Shown here piece after piece: positions 8,943 through 17,691 of a DNA stretch of 26,260 bases. The DNA is from an uncultured Prevotella sp. (lineage in GTDB: Bacteria > Bacteroidota > Bacteroidia > Bacteroidales > Bacteroidaceae): NCBI GenBank assembly GCA_947072805.1, contig CAMTJK010000008.1, positions 1 through 26,260 of the forward strand. Direction: 5' to 3'. Made by a program: the position numbers and the translations under genes. Within the stretch, counting starts at the first letter, position 1. The number at the start of each line of letters is the position of its first letter. The notes under the pieces were generated by a model. It was not told the DNA's origin, did no database searches, and saw only the letters and a list, made by a program, of their open reading frames with translations.

Positions 8943-9036
8943 TTTTATGACAATAGAAATTATTTAATGAACGCTATACCTATCATTCCAATATAAACAG
9001 AAAGAAGGAATACGTCATTATTATAAATTGTAGAAT

Positions 9037-9071
9037 AAAAGAGTCTGATTAATGCAATCAGACTCTTTTTT
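9037..9071 (+). terminator. Intrinsic terminator of the galactose operon
   Basis: Perfect 14-bp arms AAAAGAGTCTGATT (9037-9050) and AATCAGACTCTTTT (9056-9069) enclose a 5-base loop, and the T run continues to 9071. With A and T runs on both sides it could stop transcription in either direction. Confidence 0.92.
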
Positions 9072-9343
9072 ATATTGCTTCAACATAAACATCAGCCAGC
9101 ATTCAGAAGACAAACAGATAAAAAAGACCAATAAAATAATGACTTAATCTGCTTATACGGATCTCATGATTTGTGATTAAAATATCATGACATATAAATT
9201 GATTAAAATCAATTCAAATGCCTCAAAAAGCAAAAAACATATGTAGAATTATCAAAATTCGTAGTTCAAACGTTGCAATATGTTAAAAATCATAGCATAA
9301 GTGTAATAGTAACACTTTACCGTGAAAAAACTATTACTTTTTC
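9072..9343. promoter_or_regulatory. AT-rich control region upstream of the arabinose locus
   Basis: No gene is supported between the galK terminator and the next promoter. The region holds several symmetric elements: TCATGAT/ATCATGA (9164-9170 and 9184-9190), an 18-bp palindrome with arms AATTGATT/AATCAATT (9197-9214), and a nested pair of inverted repeats at 9299-9337 described separately. GATTAAAAT occurs twice (9176-9184, 9201-9209). Regulatory function is inferred from position and symmetry. Confidence 0.5.
9299..9337. promoter_or_regulatory. Candidate operator: two overlapping inverted repeats
   Basis: AAGTGT (9299-9304) and ACACTT (9312-9317) form a 19-bp imperfect palindrome. Overlapping it, GTAATAGT (9303-9310) and ACTATTAC (9330-9337) form 8-bp arms 19 bases apart. 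The pair ends 6 bases before the -33 box of the arabinose promoter. This is a natural place for AraR or a global CRP-like activator to bind. I do not remember the AraR consensus well enough to assign it. Confidence 0.45.
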
Positions 9344-9374
9344 ATTGCTTTATCAAAATTAAATATTAATTTAG
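9344..9374 (+). promoter_or_regulatory. Probable promoter of the arabinose locus
   Basis: ATTG (9344-9347), 19 bases, then TAATTTAG (9367-9374) followed by CACCC. The -7 box differs from TAnnTTTG at one position. Its right flank (GCACCC) matches that of the ABC-F promoter at 267-280. It lies 41 bases before the first gene of the arabinose locus. Confidence 0.5.
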
Positions 9375-9415
9375 CACCCAAATAAGATAATCTTTAATAT
9401 ATAAAACTACTGATA

Positions 9416-10585
9416 ATGAAAAACCTAAAAGAAGCCTTTGGAAGTATTGGTCTTGTTGCTGCAATGCTTTCAGCATGTTGCACAGGGCAACAGCAAACAA
9501 AAACAATTTCAGGATTAGATCCAGCAAGATTTGATTCTGTTATTAACGATAAAAAGACAGCTCTTTTCACTCTCAAGAACACAAACGGAATGGAAGTTTG
9601 CATAACCAACTTTGGTGGTCGCGTAGTATCCTTAGTTGTTCCAGACAAAGACGGAAATCCGACGGACGTCGTACTCGGGTATGACAACATAGCCCAATAT
9701 GCAGACGCAGAAAATTCTCCAAGCGATTACGGTTCGTCAGTTGGACGTTATGCAAACCGCATAAACCAAGGCAAAATAACAGTTGATAGCGTAGAATACC
9801 AACTGCCTCAGAACAATTTCGGGCACTGTCTGCATGGTGGACCGACAGGCTGGATGTATCAGGTTTATGATGCCGAGCAGCCCAATGACTCCACGCTCCG
9901 TCTCACAATAGTATCTCCTGATGGTGACAACGGCTTCCCTGGCACCGTCACTGCCACAACGACCTATACAGTGATGAGTAATAATACTCTTGACATAACA
10001 TTTGAAGCCACTACCGACAAAGAAACGGTTATCAATATGACTAACCATTCTTATTTCAATCTGAACGGTAATCCGGCAGAAGTGGGTACCAACATGGTAT
10101 TATATGTCAATGCAGATAACTTCACCCCCGCAGACGAGACCTATATGACAACAGGCGAAATCCTGCCTGTGGAAGGTACGCCAATGGACTTCCGCAATGC
10201 CCACGCCATTATCGAAACAATCAACGACACAACATTCCAGCAAATAAAGAATGCAACCGGATACGATCATAACTGGTGTCTGAACACCTATAAAGACGGT
10301 AAAGGCGATGATACAACTATTGCAGCTTCTCTGTATTCTCCTAAAACCGGTATCAAACTTGAAATGTTCACGAACGAACCCGGTGTTCAAGTATATACAG
10401 GAAACTTCCAAGGTACAGGTATCACATGCAAGAACGGCATCAAATACCCTAAGCATGTATCTGTTTGTCTTGAGAGCCAGAAATACCCCGACTCTCCCAA
10501 CAAGAAGAATTGGCCATCTCCCTACTTGAAACCAGGAGAGAAGTATTACAGCCACGTTGCTTACAAATTCTCAATTTCAGAATAA
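9416..10585 (+). CDS. Lipoprotein aldose 1-epimerase, arabinose locus
   Basis: A GalM-family mutarotase (389 residues) with a lipoprotein signal: a short hydrophobic segment, then lipobox LSAC with Cys21 as the lipid-bearing residue. The mature protein is therefore membrane-anchored outside the cytosol, probably facing the periplasm. Active-site residues are canonical: His140 (LHGG), His211 (NMTNHSYFNLNG), Asp284 (YDHN) and Glu353 (CLESQ). It is first in the arabinose locus, 170 bases before the symporter. The inferred job is to interconvert L-arabinose anomers before uptake. Family membership is secure; the substrate is inferred from the neighbours. It is a paralogue of the cytoplasmic epimerase at 5394. 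Confidence 0.92.
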   Translation: MKNLKEAFGSIGLVAAMLSACCTGQQQTKTISGLDPARFDSVINDKKTALFTLKNTNGMEVCITNFGGRVVSLVVPDKDGNPTDVVLGYDNIAQYADAENSPSDYGSSVGRYANRINQGKITVDSVEYQLPQNNFGHCLHGGPTGWMYQVYDAEQPNDSTLRLTIVSPDGDNGFPGTVTATTTYTVMSNNTLDITFEATTDKETVINMTNHSYFNLNGNPAEVGTNMVLYVNADNFTPADETYMTTGEILPVEGTPMDFRNAHAIIETINDTTFQQIKNATGYDHNWCLNTYKDGKGDDTTIAASLYSPKTGIKLEMFTNEPGVQVYTGNFQGTGITCKNGIKYPKHVSVCLESQKYPDSPNKKNWPSPYLKPGEKYYSHVAYKFSISE

Positions 10586-10755
10586 TGATATGGAATGACA
10601 CCGGATATCTAACAACGTACATCATGTTCCATTCGAAAGAAATTCTATTCACACAGAAGAAACAAATAACCATTATATATAAATAAAACAACAATCAACT
10701 AACCCAATATTACCCTTCAATATTTGAGGAGTATTATTATAAATAAAAAAATAAT

Positions 10756-12450
10756 ATGGCACTATTAGATTGGATTGTTATTGGAGTGTTTGCTTTGGCA
10801 CTCATCGGAATTGTCGTTTGGGTTGTAAGCCAAAAGAACAACGATTCAGCAGATTATTTCCTCGGTGGACGTGATGCAACATGGATCGCAATCGGAGCAT
10901 CCATTTTTGCATCAAACATTGGTTCAGAACATCTTATTGGTCTTGCCGGTGCCGGCGCTTCAAGCGGTATGGCTATGGCTCATTGGGAGATTCAAGGATG
11001 GATGATTCTTATCTTAGGATGGGTTTTCGTACCATTCTATTCTCGCAGTATGGTCTATACCATGCCCGAATTCCTCGAACGTAGATACAACGCCGAGTCG
11101 CGTACAATATTATCCATCATCTCTCTTATCAGCTACGTGCTCACCAAGGTTGCAGTAACAGTCTATGCCGGCGGTTTGGTGTTCCAACAGGTATTTGGTA
11201 TCGAAGAACTTTGGGGTATTGACTTCTTTTGGATTGCAGCCATTGGTTTGGTACTGATTACTGCTCTATATACTATTTTCGGCGGAATGAAATCCGTACT
11301 ATATACATCCGTACTGCAGACCCCAATACTTTTGTTAGGCTCTCTCATCATACTTGTATTAGGTTTCAAGGAACTTGGCGGATGGAATGAAATGATGGAG
11401 ATATGTGGTGCCGTTACTGTAAACGATTATGGAAATACTATGACAGAACTTATCCGCAACAATAACGATCCGAACTTCCCATGGGTAGGTGCATTGGTTG
11501 GTTCTGCCATCATCGGTTTCTGGTATTGGTGTACAGACCAGTTCATCGTACAACGTGTCTTATCAGGCAAAGATGAGAAAGAAGCTCGTCGCGGTACAAT
11601 CTTCGGTGCATACTTAAAACTATTGCCTGTCTTTCTGTTCCTGATACCCGGAATGATAGCATATGCTCTTCATCAGAAATATATCGGAGCAGGTGGAGAA
11701 GGTTTCCTTCCCGCACTGGCAAACGGCAACCCCAACGCAGATGCAGCATTTCCCACCCTCGTTGCCAAACTGTTACCTGCCGGTGTGAAAGGACTCGTTG
11801 TATGTGGTATTCTTGCCGCTTTGATGAGTTCACTGGCATCCCTGTTCAATTCCTCGGCAATGCTTTTCACCATTGACTTCTACAAGCGTTTCAAGCCGAA
11901 TACACCCGAAAAAAAGCTTGTTGTTATCGGTCAGATTGCCACTGTAGTTATTGTTATTCTTGGTATACTATGGATTCCCATCATGCGTAGTGTTGGTGAT
12001 GTACTTTACACCTACCTGCAAGACGTACAATCAGTATTAGCACCTGGTATTGCAGCTGCATTCCTGTTAGGTATCACATGGAAACGCACATCTGCCAAAG
12101 GTGGAATGTGTGGTCTTATTGCAGGTATGATAATCGGTCTGACACGTCTTGGGGCAAAAGTATACTACAGCAATGTAGACAGCAGCTCGGATGGCATTTT
12201 CCGCTATTTGTTCTATGATCTTAACTGGCTGTTCTTCTGCGGATGGATGTTCCTTTTCTGCATTGCTGTCGTTATTATCGTCAGCCTTTGCACTAATGCA
12301 CCAAGTGAAGAAAAGATTCGCGGTCTTGTTTTCGGTACTTCCACACCCGAACAGATTGCTGCTACACGTGCAAGCTGGAACAAATGGGATATTGTACATA
12401 CAATAATCATTCTTTGCATAACAGCAGCCTTCTACATATACTTCTGGTAA
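10756..12450 (+). CDS. Sodium:solute symporter (SSS/SGLT type), probable arabinose importer
   Basis: This 564-residue inner-membrane protein belongs to the sodium:solute symporter family. The SGLT-like N-terminal region is clear: DYFLGGRDATWIAIGASIF, then SNIGSEHLIGLAGAGASSG, and YTMPEFLERRY in the next loop. About 14 membrane segments are expected; the last starts near the C-terminal TIIILCITAAF. It sits between the lipoprotein epimerase and araR, where the B. thetaiotaomicron locus, as I recall it, has its arabinose transporter, so L-arabinose is the likely substrate. The start at 10756 follows a run of AT with AGGAG 25 bases upstream, too far for a normal ribosome binding site. Confidence 0.9.
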   Translation: MALLDWIVIGVFALALIGIVVWVVSQKNNDSADYFLGGRDATWIAIGASIFASNIGSEHLIGLAGAGASSGMAMAHWEIQGWMILILGWVFVPFYSRSMVYTMPEFLERRYNAESRTILSIISLISYVLTKVAVTVYAGGLVFQQVFGIEELWGIDFFWIAAIGLVLITALYTIFGGMKSVLYTSVLQTPILLLGSLIILVLGFKELGGWNEMMEICGAVTVNDYGNTMTELIRNNNDPNFPWVGALVGSAIIGFWYWCTDQFIVQRVLSGKDEKEARRGTIFGAYLKLLPVFLFLIPGMIAYALHQKYIGAGGEGFLPALANGNPNADAAFPTLVAKLLPAGVKGLVVCGILAALMSSLASLFNSSAMLFTIDFYKRFKPNTPEKKLVVIGQIATVVIVILGILWIPIMRSVGDVLYTYLQDVQSVLAPGIAAAFLLGITWKRTSAKGGMCGLIAGMIIGLTRLGAKVYYSNVDSSSDGIFRYLFYDLNWLFFCGWMFLFCIAVVIIVSLCTNAPSEEKIRGLVFGTSTPEQIAATRASWNKWDIVHTIIILCITAAFYIYFW

Positions 12451-12477
12451 AAAGACGCATACTGTTTGAACAGACAT

Positions 12478-12508
12478 AATTGGGACATAGCCGAACTATG
12501 TCCCAATT
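12478..12508 (+). terminator. Perfect 13-bp hairpin between the symporter gene and araR
   Basis: AATTGGGACATAG (12478-12490) and CTATGTCCCAATT (12496-12508) pair perfectly around the loop CCGAA. Only three T bases end the stem, so it is a weak terminator on sequence. It lies 27 bases after the symporter stop and 34 before the araR start, so it may instead be a stability element or an operator. Confidence 0.6.
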
Positions 12509-12542
12509 TAAAATCACTAACAACCTATTATCAAACACAGGC

Positions 12543-13220
12543 ATGACCATATTTTATAACGAACACTCCAAAGTACTTGTATCCGTTGATTGTATTATCT
12601 TCGGTTTCGAAGAAGGTAAGCTATGCGTACTTATCGGTCGTCGCAAACTTGATCCCGGTCGCGGTCAATGGTCGCTTTACGGAGGGTTTGTTCGTGATAC
12701 AGAGAGCATTGATGATGCGGCAAACAGAGTTCTCTTTGAACTTACAGGGCTAAGAAATCTTTATATGCGACAAGTTGGAGCCTTCGGTAAAGTAGACCGT
12801 GATCCCGGCGAACGCGTAATATCCATTGCATATTACGCTCTTATAAATACAAAAGATTACGACAAGTCACTGCAAGAACAACATGGAGTGGAATGGGTTG
12901 ATATAAAAGAACTGCCACAGATGTATTCCGATCACAACGAAATGGTATTCAAGGCTCGAAGAATGATGCAAGAAAAAATTTCCCGTGAGCCTATCAGTTT
13001 CCGATTACTCCCTACTCTATTCACACTCACACAGCTTCAACGCTTGTATGAAGCCGTTTGTGACGAAGAAGTCGATAAAAGAAATTTCCGCAAGCGCATA
13101 AAAGAAATGGATTTCATCGAGAAGACCGAACTAATAGATAAGACAAGTTCTAAAAGAGGAGCATCTCTATACCGCTTCAACAAAAAGGCATATAACGAAG
13201 AACAGAATTTTAAGCTTTAA
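12543..13220 (+). CDS. araR: AraR, NUDIX-domain transcriptional regulator of arabinose use
   Basis: This 225-residue protein has an N-terminal NUDIX-like domain (to about residue 145) and a C-terminal winged helix-turn-helix (about 150-225, with KRNFRKRIKEMDFIEKTELI). It is of the NrtR type. The B. thetaiotaomicron AraR of this family is a known arabinose-responsive repressor that leaves DNA when it binds L-arabinose. The NUDIX box (GGFV through ELTGL, residues 48-70) has lost key acidic residues (RE is RV and EE is EL), which fits a sensor rather than an enzyme. The frame is open from 12480, but the hairpin at 12478-12508 covers the TTG (12480) and ATG (12498) starts. From the ATG at 12543 the protein aligns with the remembered N-terminus of BtAraR. 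It is 10 bases from araD, so it is probably co-transcribed and self-regulated. Confidence 0.9.
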   Translation: MTIFYNEHSKVLVSVDCIIFGFEEGKLCVLIGRRKLDPGRGQWSLYGGFVRDTESIDDAANRVLFELTGLRNLYMRQVGAFGKVDRDPGERVISIAYYALINTKDYDKSLQEQHGVEWVDIKELPQMYSDHNEMVFKARRMMQEKISREPISFRLLPTLFTLTQLQRLYEAVCDEEVDKRNFRKRIKEMDFIEKTELIDKTSSKRGASLYRFNKKAYNEEQNFKL

Positions 13221-13230
13221 ATATACAACT

Positions 13231-13932
13231 ATGTTAGAAGAACTCAAAGAAAAAGTATTTCGTGCCAATCTCGATTTGGTAAAACACAATCTCGTAATAT
13301 TCACATGGGGAAATGTGTCAGGTATTGACCGCAATAAAGGTCTCGTAGTCATCAAGCCATCGGGTGTAAGCTATGATTCCATGAAAGCATCAGATATGGT
13401 GGTTGTCGATTTACAGACAGGGACGGTGGTAGAAGGAGATCTAAATCCATCATCAGATACTCCGACACATCTTGTGCTTTACAGAGCTTTTCCAGAAATA
13501 GGAGGCATCGTACACACCCATTCTACTTATGCAACGGCATGGGCACAGGCCGGCAAGGATATACCGAACATTGGTACTACACACGCAGACTATTTTCATG
13601 ATGATATTCCTTGCACTGATGATATGACAGAAGCAGAGGTAAAGGGTGCATATGAATTGGAGACGGGCAATGTGATTGTGAAGCGCATCAAGAATGGCAA
13701 CATCAATCCAGTTCATACTCCAGGTGTTCTGGTAAAGAACCATGGCCCGTTCTCATGGGGTAAGGACGCAGACAATGCAGTATATAATGCTGTAGTTATG
13801 GAACAAGTAGCAAAAATGGCATTCGTTTCATTCTCTGTCAATCCAAGCACAACAATGAATCCACTACTTGTGGAAAAACATTTCAGCCGCAAGCATGGTC
13901 CTAACGCATATTACGGACAAAAAAAGCAATGA
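13231..13932 (+). CDS. araD: L-ribulose-5-phosphate 4-epimerase
   Basis: AraD (233 residues) converts L-ribulose 5-phosphate to D-xylulose 5-phosphate, the last arabinose-specific step. It is a class II aldolase-fold zinc enzyme of the E. coli AraD size. The metal ligands are His95 and His97 in VHTHS and His171 in KNHGPFSWG, with Asp76 in SSDTPTH. These numbers coincide with the E. coli enzyme as I recall it. It starts 10 bases after araR on the same strand. UlaF/SgbE-type paralogues look alike, but the neighbours araA and araB settle the assignment. Confidence 0.95.
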   Translation: MLEELKEKVFRANLDLVKHNLVIFTWGNVSGIDRNKGLVVIKPSGVSYDSMKASDMVVVDLQTGTVVEGDLNPSSDTPTHLVLYRAFPEIGGIVHTHSTYATAWAQAGKDIPNIGTTHADYFHDDIPCTDDMTEAEVKGAYELETGNVIVKRIKNGNINPVHTPGVLVKNHGPFSWGKDADNAVYNAVVMEQVAKMAFVSFSVNPSTTMNPLLVEKHFSRKHGPNAYYGQKKQ

Positions 13933-14102
13933 CCATTGTCTATAGCGACAACAATTGTATATAAATACAGATACATCACATATAAGAAACAAAAGAAACA
14001 ATAACTAATAATTAACAACAGGACAGGTCATACAAACGTATCTCAGAATTAAAAAACATTCATGAATCCACACTGTATGGACTTCCTAAAAACATTACAA
14101 CT

Positions 14103-15644
14103 ATGATTAAAGCATTTGAAAATCTTGAAGTATGGTTCGTTACAGGCGCTCAACTTCTATACGGAGGTGATGCTGTTGTAAAAGTAGACGGACACTCTAA
14201 GGAAATGGTTGACGGATTGAACAACTCCGGCAAACTGCCAATCAAAGTAGTATATAAGGGTACCGCAAACTCCTCTGTTGAGGTAGAAAACATCATGAAA
14301 GCATCAAACAACGACGAGAAGTGCGTAGGTATCATCACGTGGATGCACACATTTTCACCAGCAAAGATGTGGATTAAGGGTCTCCAAGCCCTTCAAAAGC
14401 CCCTTCTCCATCTTCACACCCAATACAATGCGGAGATACCCTGGGATACCATTGACATGGATTTCATGAACCTCAATCAGTCGGCTCACGGAGACATTGA
14501 ATTCGGACACATCTGCAGCCGCATGCGCATACCTCGCAAAGTAGTGGTAGGCTATTGGAAGAATGAGGCTGTACAGAATCAAATTGCAGTATGGTCACGT
14601 GTAGCTGCTGCTGTTGCCGATGCTCACAACGTACGCTGTCTAATGTTTGGTATGAACATGAACAATGTCGCTGTAACAGATGGTGACCGTGTAGAGTTTG
14701 AACAACGTCTCGGTTATCATGTAGACTACTACCCTGTGTCTAACCTGATGGAGTACTGGAAGCAAGTTTCCGATGAAGAGGCAAATGCTCTCGTTGAAGA
14801 ATACAAAAAAGCATATACCATCAAGATTGACGAGACAGGAGAAGACGTTTACTGGGACAAAGTAAGAAACTCTGCCAAGGCTGAGATAGCTATCCGTCGC
14901 GTATTGAAAGAGGAGGGTGCCACTGCATTTACTACCAACTTTGACGATTTGGGTGAAGCTGACATCAATGATCCAAACTTCATCGGTTTCGACGAAATTC
15001 CTGGTCTCGCATCCCAACGTCTCATGGCAGAAGGTATCGGTTTCGGTGCCGAGGGTGACTGGAAAACAGCCTGTCTTTATCGCTCATTGTGGGTAATGAA
15101 TCAAGGTTTGGCAAAGGGATGTTCATTCCTTGAAGATTATACATTGAACTTTGCTGCAGATTGCACCTCAAGTCTACAGAGTCACATGCTTGAGGTATGT
15201 CCTCTCATATCCGTCAATAAACCGACACTTGAAGTACATTTCCTTGGTATTGGCATCCGCAAGCAACCTACAGCCCGTCTTGTATTCACCTCAAAGACTG
15301 GTGCCGGAATAAAAGCCACAATCGTAGACCTTGGCAACCGATTCCGTCTAATTACAAGCGAAGTGGAATGCATAGAACCGAAACCTATGCCTAAGTTGCC
15401 AGTGGCTTCTGCTCTTTGGGTTCCACAACCCACATTCGAGGTTGGTGCCGGGGCATGGATTCTCGCTGGTGGTACCCATCACAGCGCTTTCTCATACGAT
15501 ATTACCGCAGAATATTGGGAAGACTTTGCTGAAATGGTCGGAATAGAATATATCAACATTGATAAAGATACCACTATCAGCAACTTCAAGACTCAGTTGC
15601 GCAACAACGAGGTTTACTACATGCTAAACAAGGCATTACACTAA
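14103..15644 (+). CDS. araA: L-arabinose isomerase
   Basis: AraA (513 residues) interconverts L-arabinose and L-ribulose in the cytosol with a divalent metal, usually Mn2+. The four residues expected at the metal site are present: Glu310 (QRLMAEG), Glu344 (SFLEDYT), His361 (SHMLEVCP) and His460 (ILAGGTHH). The N-terminal segment (EVWFVTGAQLLYG) and GAEGDWKTACLYR are family hallmarks. Length is normal. A 170-base gap separates it from araD. It contains a weak TTGTC/GACAA hairpin near 13937-13952 and no clear promoter. Confidence 0.98.
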   Translation: MIKAFENLEVWFVTGAQLLYGGDAVVKVDGHSKEMVDGLNNSGKLPIKVVYKGTANSSVEVENIMKASNNDEKCVGIITWMHTFSPAKMWIKGLQALQKPLLHLHTQYNAEIPWDTIDMDFMNLNQSAHGDIEFGHICSRMRIPRKVVVGYWKNEAVQNQIAVWSRVAAAVADAHNVRCLMFGMNMNNVAVTDGDRVEFEQRLGYHVDYYPVSNLMEYWKQVSDEEANALVEEYKKAYTIKIDETGEDVYWDKVRNSAKAEIAIRRVLKEEGATAFTTNFDDLGEADINDPNFIGFDEIPGLASQRLMAEGIGFGAEGDWKTACLYRSLWVMNQGLAKGCSFLEDYTLNFAADCTSSLQSHMLEVCPLISVNKPTLEVHFLGIGIRKQPTARLVFTSKTGAGIKATIVDLGNRFRLITSEVECIEPKPMPKLPVASALWVPQPTFEVGAGAWILAGGTHHSAFSYDITAEYWEDFAEMVGIEYINIDKDTTISNFKTQLRNNEVYYMLNKALH

Positions 15645-15681
15645 CCAAAATAAAAGGCTTCTGATACAATCAAATAGAAAG

Positions 15682-15760
15682 AAGGAAGGATTACTGAATA
15701 ATCTGAAACGAGACAAGCGAGAGTCTTTCTTTGCTTCAATATTATAAGCAATCCTTCCTT
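15682..15760 (+). terminator. Long-loop hairpin between araA and araB
   Basis: AAGGAAGGATT (15682-15692) and AATCCTTCCTT (15750-15760) are perfect 11-bp arms, extendable by a G-T and an A-T pair, around a 57-base loop. A few T bases follow. It lies 37 bases after araA and 78 before araB. It could be a weak terminator or an RNA stability element. Confidence 0.5.
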
Positions 15761-15838
15761 TTCTACTCTGATATCCAAAATGCAACTGTCACTAATGAAT
15801 ACTATGAACAATTTGTCTAATCCGCTAATTTTTATAAA

Positions 15839-17437
15839 ATGATTTTAGATGCAAAATCCACAATCGAGGCAGGAAAAGCCATTCTCGGTATTGAATTCGG
15901 CTCGACACGAATAAAGGCGGTCCTAATTGACCAAGACAATAAACCTATCGCACAAGGCAGTCATGAATGGGAGAACCAGCTCGTAGACGGTTTATGGACA
16001 TACAGCATTGAAGCCATATGGTATGGTCTTCAGGATTGCTATGCCGACTTACGAAACAATGTGAAAAAACTATATGACACAGAAATAGAGATTTTGTCTG
16101 CCATCGGCATCAGTGCAATGATGCACGGATATATGGCATTCAACGATAAAGAAGAAATACTCGTTCCTTTCCGTACATGGAGAAACACAAATACAGCCCA
16201 AGCTGCAGCCGAACTATCGGAACTTTTTGTTTTCAACATACCTTTACGCTGGAGCATATCTCACCTCTATCAGGCAATACTCTATAACGAGGAACACGTT
16301 AAAGACATAAATTTCCTGACAACACTTGCTGGTTATATCCATTGGCAGCTTACAGGACAAAAGGTTCTTGGTATTGGCGATGCATCAGGTATGCTTCCTA
16401 TCGACCCACTTACAAGAAACTATTCAGCCGAAATGGTCGAGAAGTTCAATAAACTTATTGCTCCCAAAGGCTACAGCTGGAAAATCCTCGACATACTTCC
16501 TAAAGTACTATTGGCTGGTGAGAACGCCGGCTTCCTATCTGAAGAAGGTGCAAGGAGACTTGATATTTCCGGTCATTTGAAACCAGGTATTCCTGTATGT
16601 CCTCCTGAAGGTGACGCTGGCACCGGTATGGTAGCAACCAATGCCGTAAGGAAACGTACAGGAAATGTATCTGCCGGAACATCTTCATTCTCGATGATTG
16701 TATTGGAGAAAGACCTATCCAAACCATATGAGATGATTGATATGGTAACAACTCCCGATGGAAGTCCTGTCGCTATGGTACACTGCAACAACTGTACATC
16801 AGATCTCAATGCATGGGTAGGATTATTTAAAGAGTATCAAGAACTACTCGGCATTCCCGTCGATATGAACGAAGTGTACGAGAAACTTTACAACAACGCT
16901 TTGAATGGTAATGCAGATTGTGGTGGTCTTATATCATACAATTACATTTCCGGCGAACCGGTAACCGGTCTTTCAGAAGGCCGACCCTTGTTTGTTCGTT
17001 CTGCAAACGACAAATTCAATCTGGCAAACTTCATGCGCGCTAATCTTTACGCATCAGTCGGGGTACTGAAAATAGGTAACGACATATTGTTTAAAGAAGA
17101 AAATGTCAAAGTAGACAGAATAACAGGTCACGGCGGACTTTTCAAGACCAAAGGCGTAGGACAAAAGATTCTGGCTGCAGCCATCAACTCACCTATTTCT
17201 GTTATGGAAACTGCCGGAGAAGGTGGTGCATGGGGTATAGCACTTCTTGGCGCATACCTTGTAAACAACAAGGAACAACTGTCACTTGCTGACTATCTTG
17301 ACAATGTGGTCTTTGCAGGAAATACCGGTGTTGAAATCGCCCCCACCGCAGAAGATGTAGCCGGATTCAACGCATACATTGAAAACTACAAGGCAGCCTT
17401 ACCTATAGAAAAAGCTGCAGTGAAGTTCAAGAAATAG
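15839..17437 (+). CDS. araB: FGGY-family kinase, L-ribulokinase of the Bacteroidetes type
   Basis: This 532-residue sugar kinase of the FGGY family most likely phosphorylates L-ribulose to L-ribulose 5-phosphate. Features seen: the N-terminal ATP-binding phosphate-1 loop LGIEFGSTRIKAVLID (about 16-31), MMHGYMAF and FRTWRNTN in the sugar domain, and Asp259 in EGDAGTG as the catalytic base, followed by the SAGTSSFSM loop. It differs from the classical E. coli AraB, whose family pattern it does not follow closely. The kinase assignment is secure. The substrate comes from its place between araA and the arabinofuranosidase gene, and from the matching B. thetaiotaomicron locus. Confidence 0.88.
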   Translation: MILDAKSTIEAGKAILGIEFGSTRIKAVLIDQDNKPIAQGSHEWENQLVDGLWTYSIEAIWYGLQDCYADLRNNVKKLYDTEIEILSAIGISAMMHGYMAFNDKEEILVPFRTWRNTNTAQAAAELSELFVFNIPLRWSISHLYQAILYNEEHVKDINFLTTLAGYIHWQLTGQKVLGIGDASGMLPIDPLTRNYSAEMVEKFNKLIAPKGYSWKILDILPKVLLAGENAGFLSEEGARRLDISGHLKPGIPVCPPEGDAGTGMVATNAVRKRTGNVSAGTSSFSMIVLEKDLSKPYEMIDMVTTPDGSPVAMVHCNNCTSDLNAWVGLFKEYQELLGIPVDMNEVYEKLYNNALNGNADCGGLISYNYISGEPVTGLSEGRPLFVRSANDKFNLANFMRANLYASVGVLKIGNDILFKEENVKVDRITGHGGLFKTKGVGQKILAAAINSPISVMETAGEGGAWGIALLGAYLVNNKEQLSLADYLDNVVFAGNTGVEIAPTAEDVAGFNAYIENYKAALPIEKAAVKFKK

Positions 17438-17486
17438 CTATCCAACAGTTTTTTATGAATATTGAATATTCTTTAAAGCATTGCCT

Positions 17487-17539
17487 TGCTTTTAAACGTG
17501 TCACAGAGTAAAACAGCTCTGTGACACGTAACTAAAGCA
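17487..17539 (+). terminator. Strong hairpin between araB and the GH51 gene
   Basis: ACGTGTCACAGAG (17496-17508) and CTCTGTGACACGT (17517-17529) pair over 13 bp around an 8-base loop. An outer stem TGCTTT/AAAGCA (17487-17492 and 17534-17539) adds 6 bp after a small internal loop. No T run follows, so ordinary intrinsic termination is doubtful; RNA stabilisation or protein binding are alternatives. It lies in a 254-base gap that otherwise shows nothing I recognise. Confidence 0.55.
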
Positions 17540-17691
17540 TCGTTAATAAGCAAAGGATGTCACATCGTAGAATCGTGGAAATAGCATTATAAACATATCC
17601 ACAAAACACAACCAATGCATATCACATTGAAAACACGGGGGAAACAAATCCCTTATTCGTATTATTTATAAATAAAAGAAAATCAGAACAA

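Noticed and set aside
10586..10755. Possible promoter AATATTTG (10719-10726) before the symporter gene
   Set aside because: The -7 box is one base off and there is no TTG at the right distance, so I could not support it.
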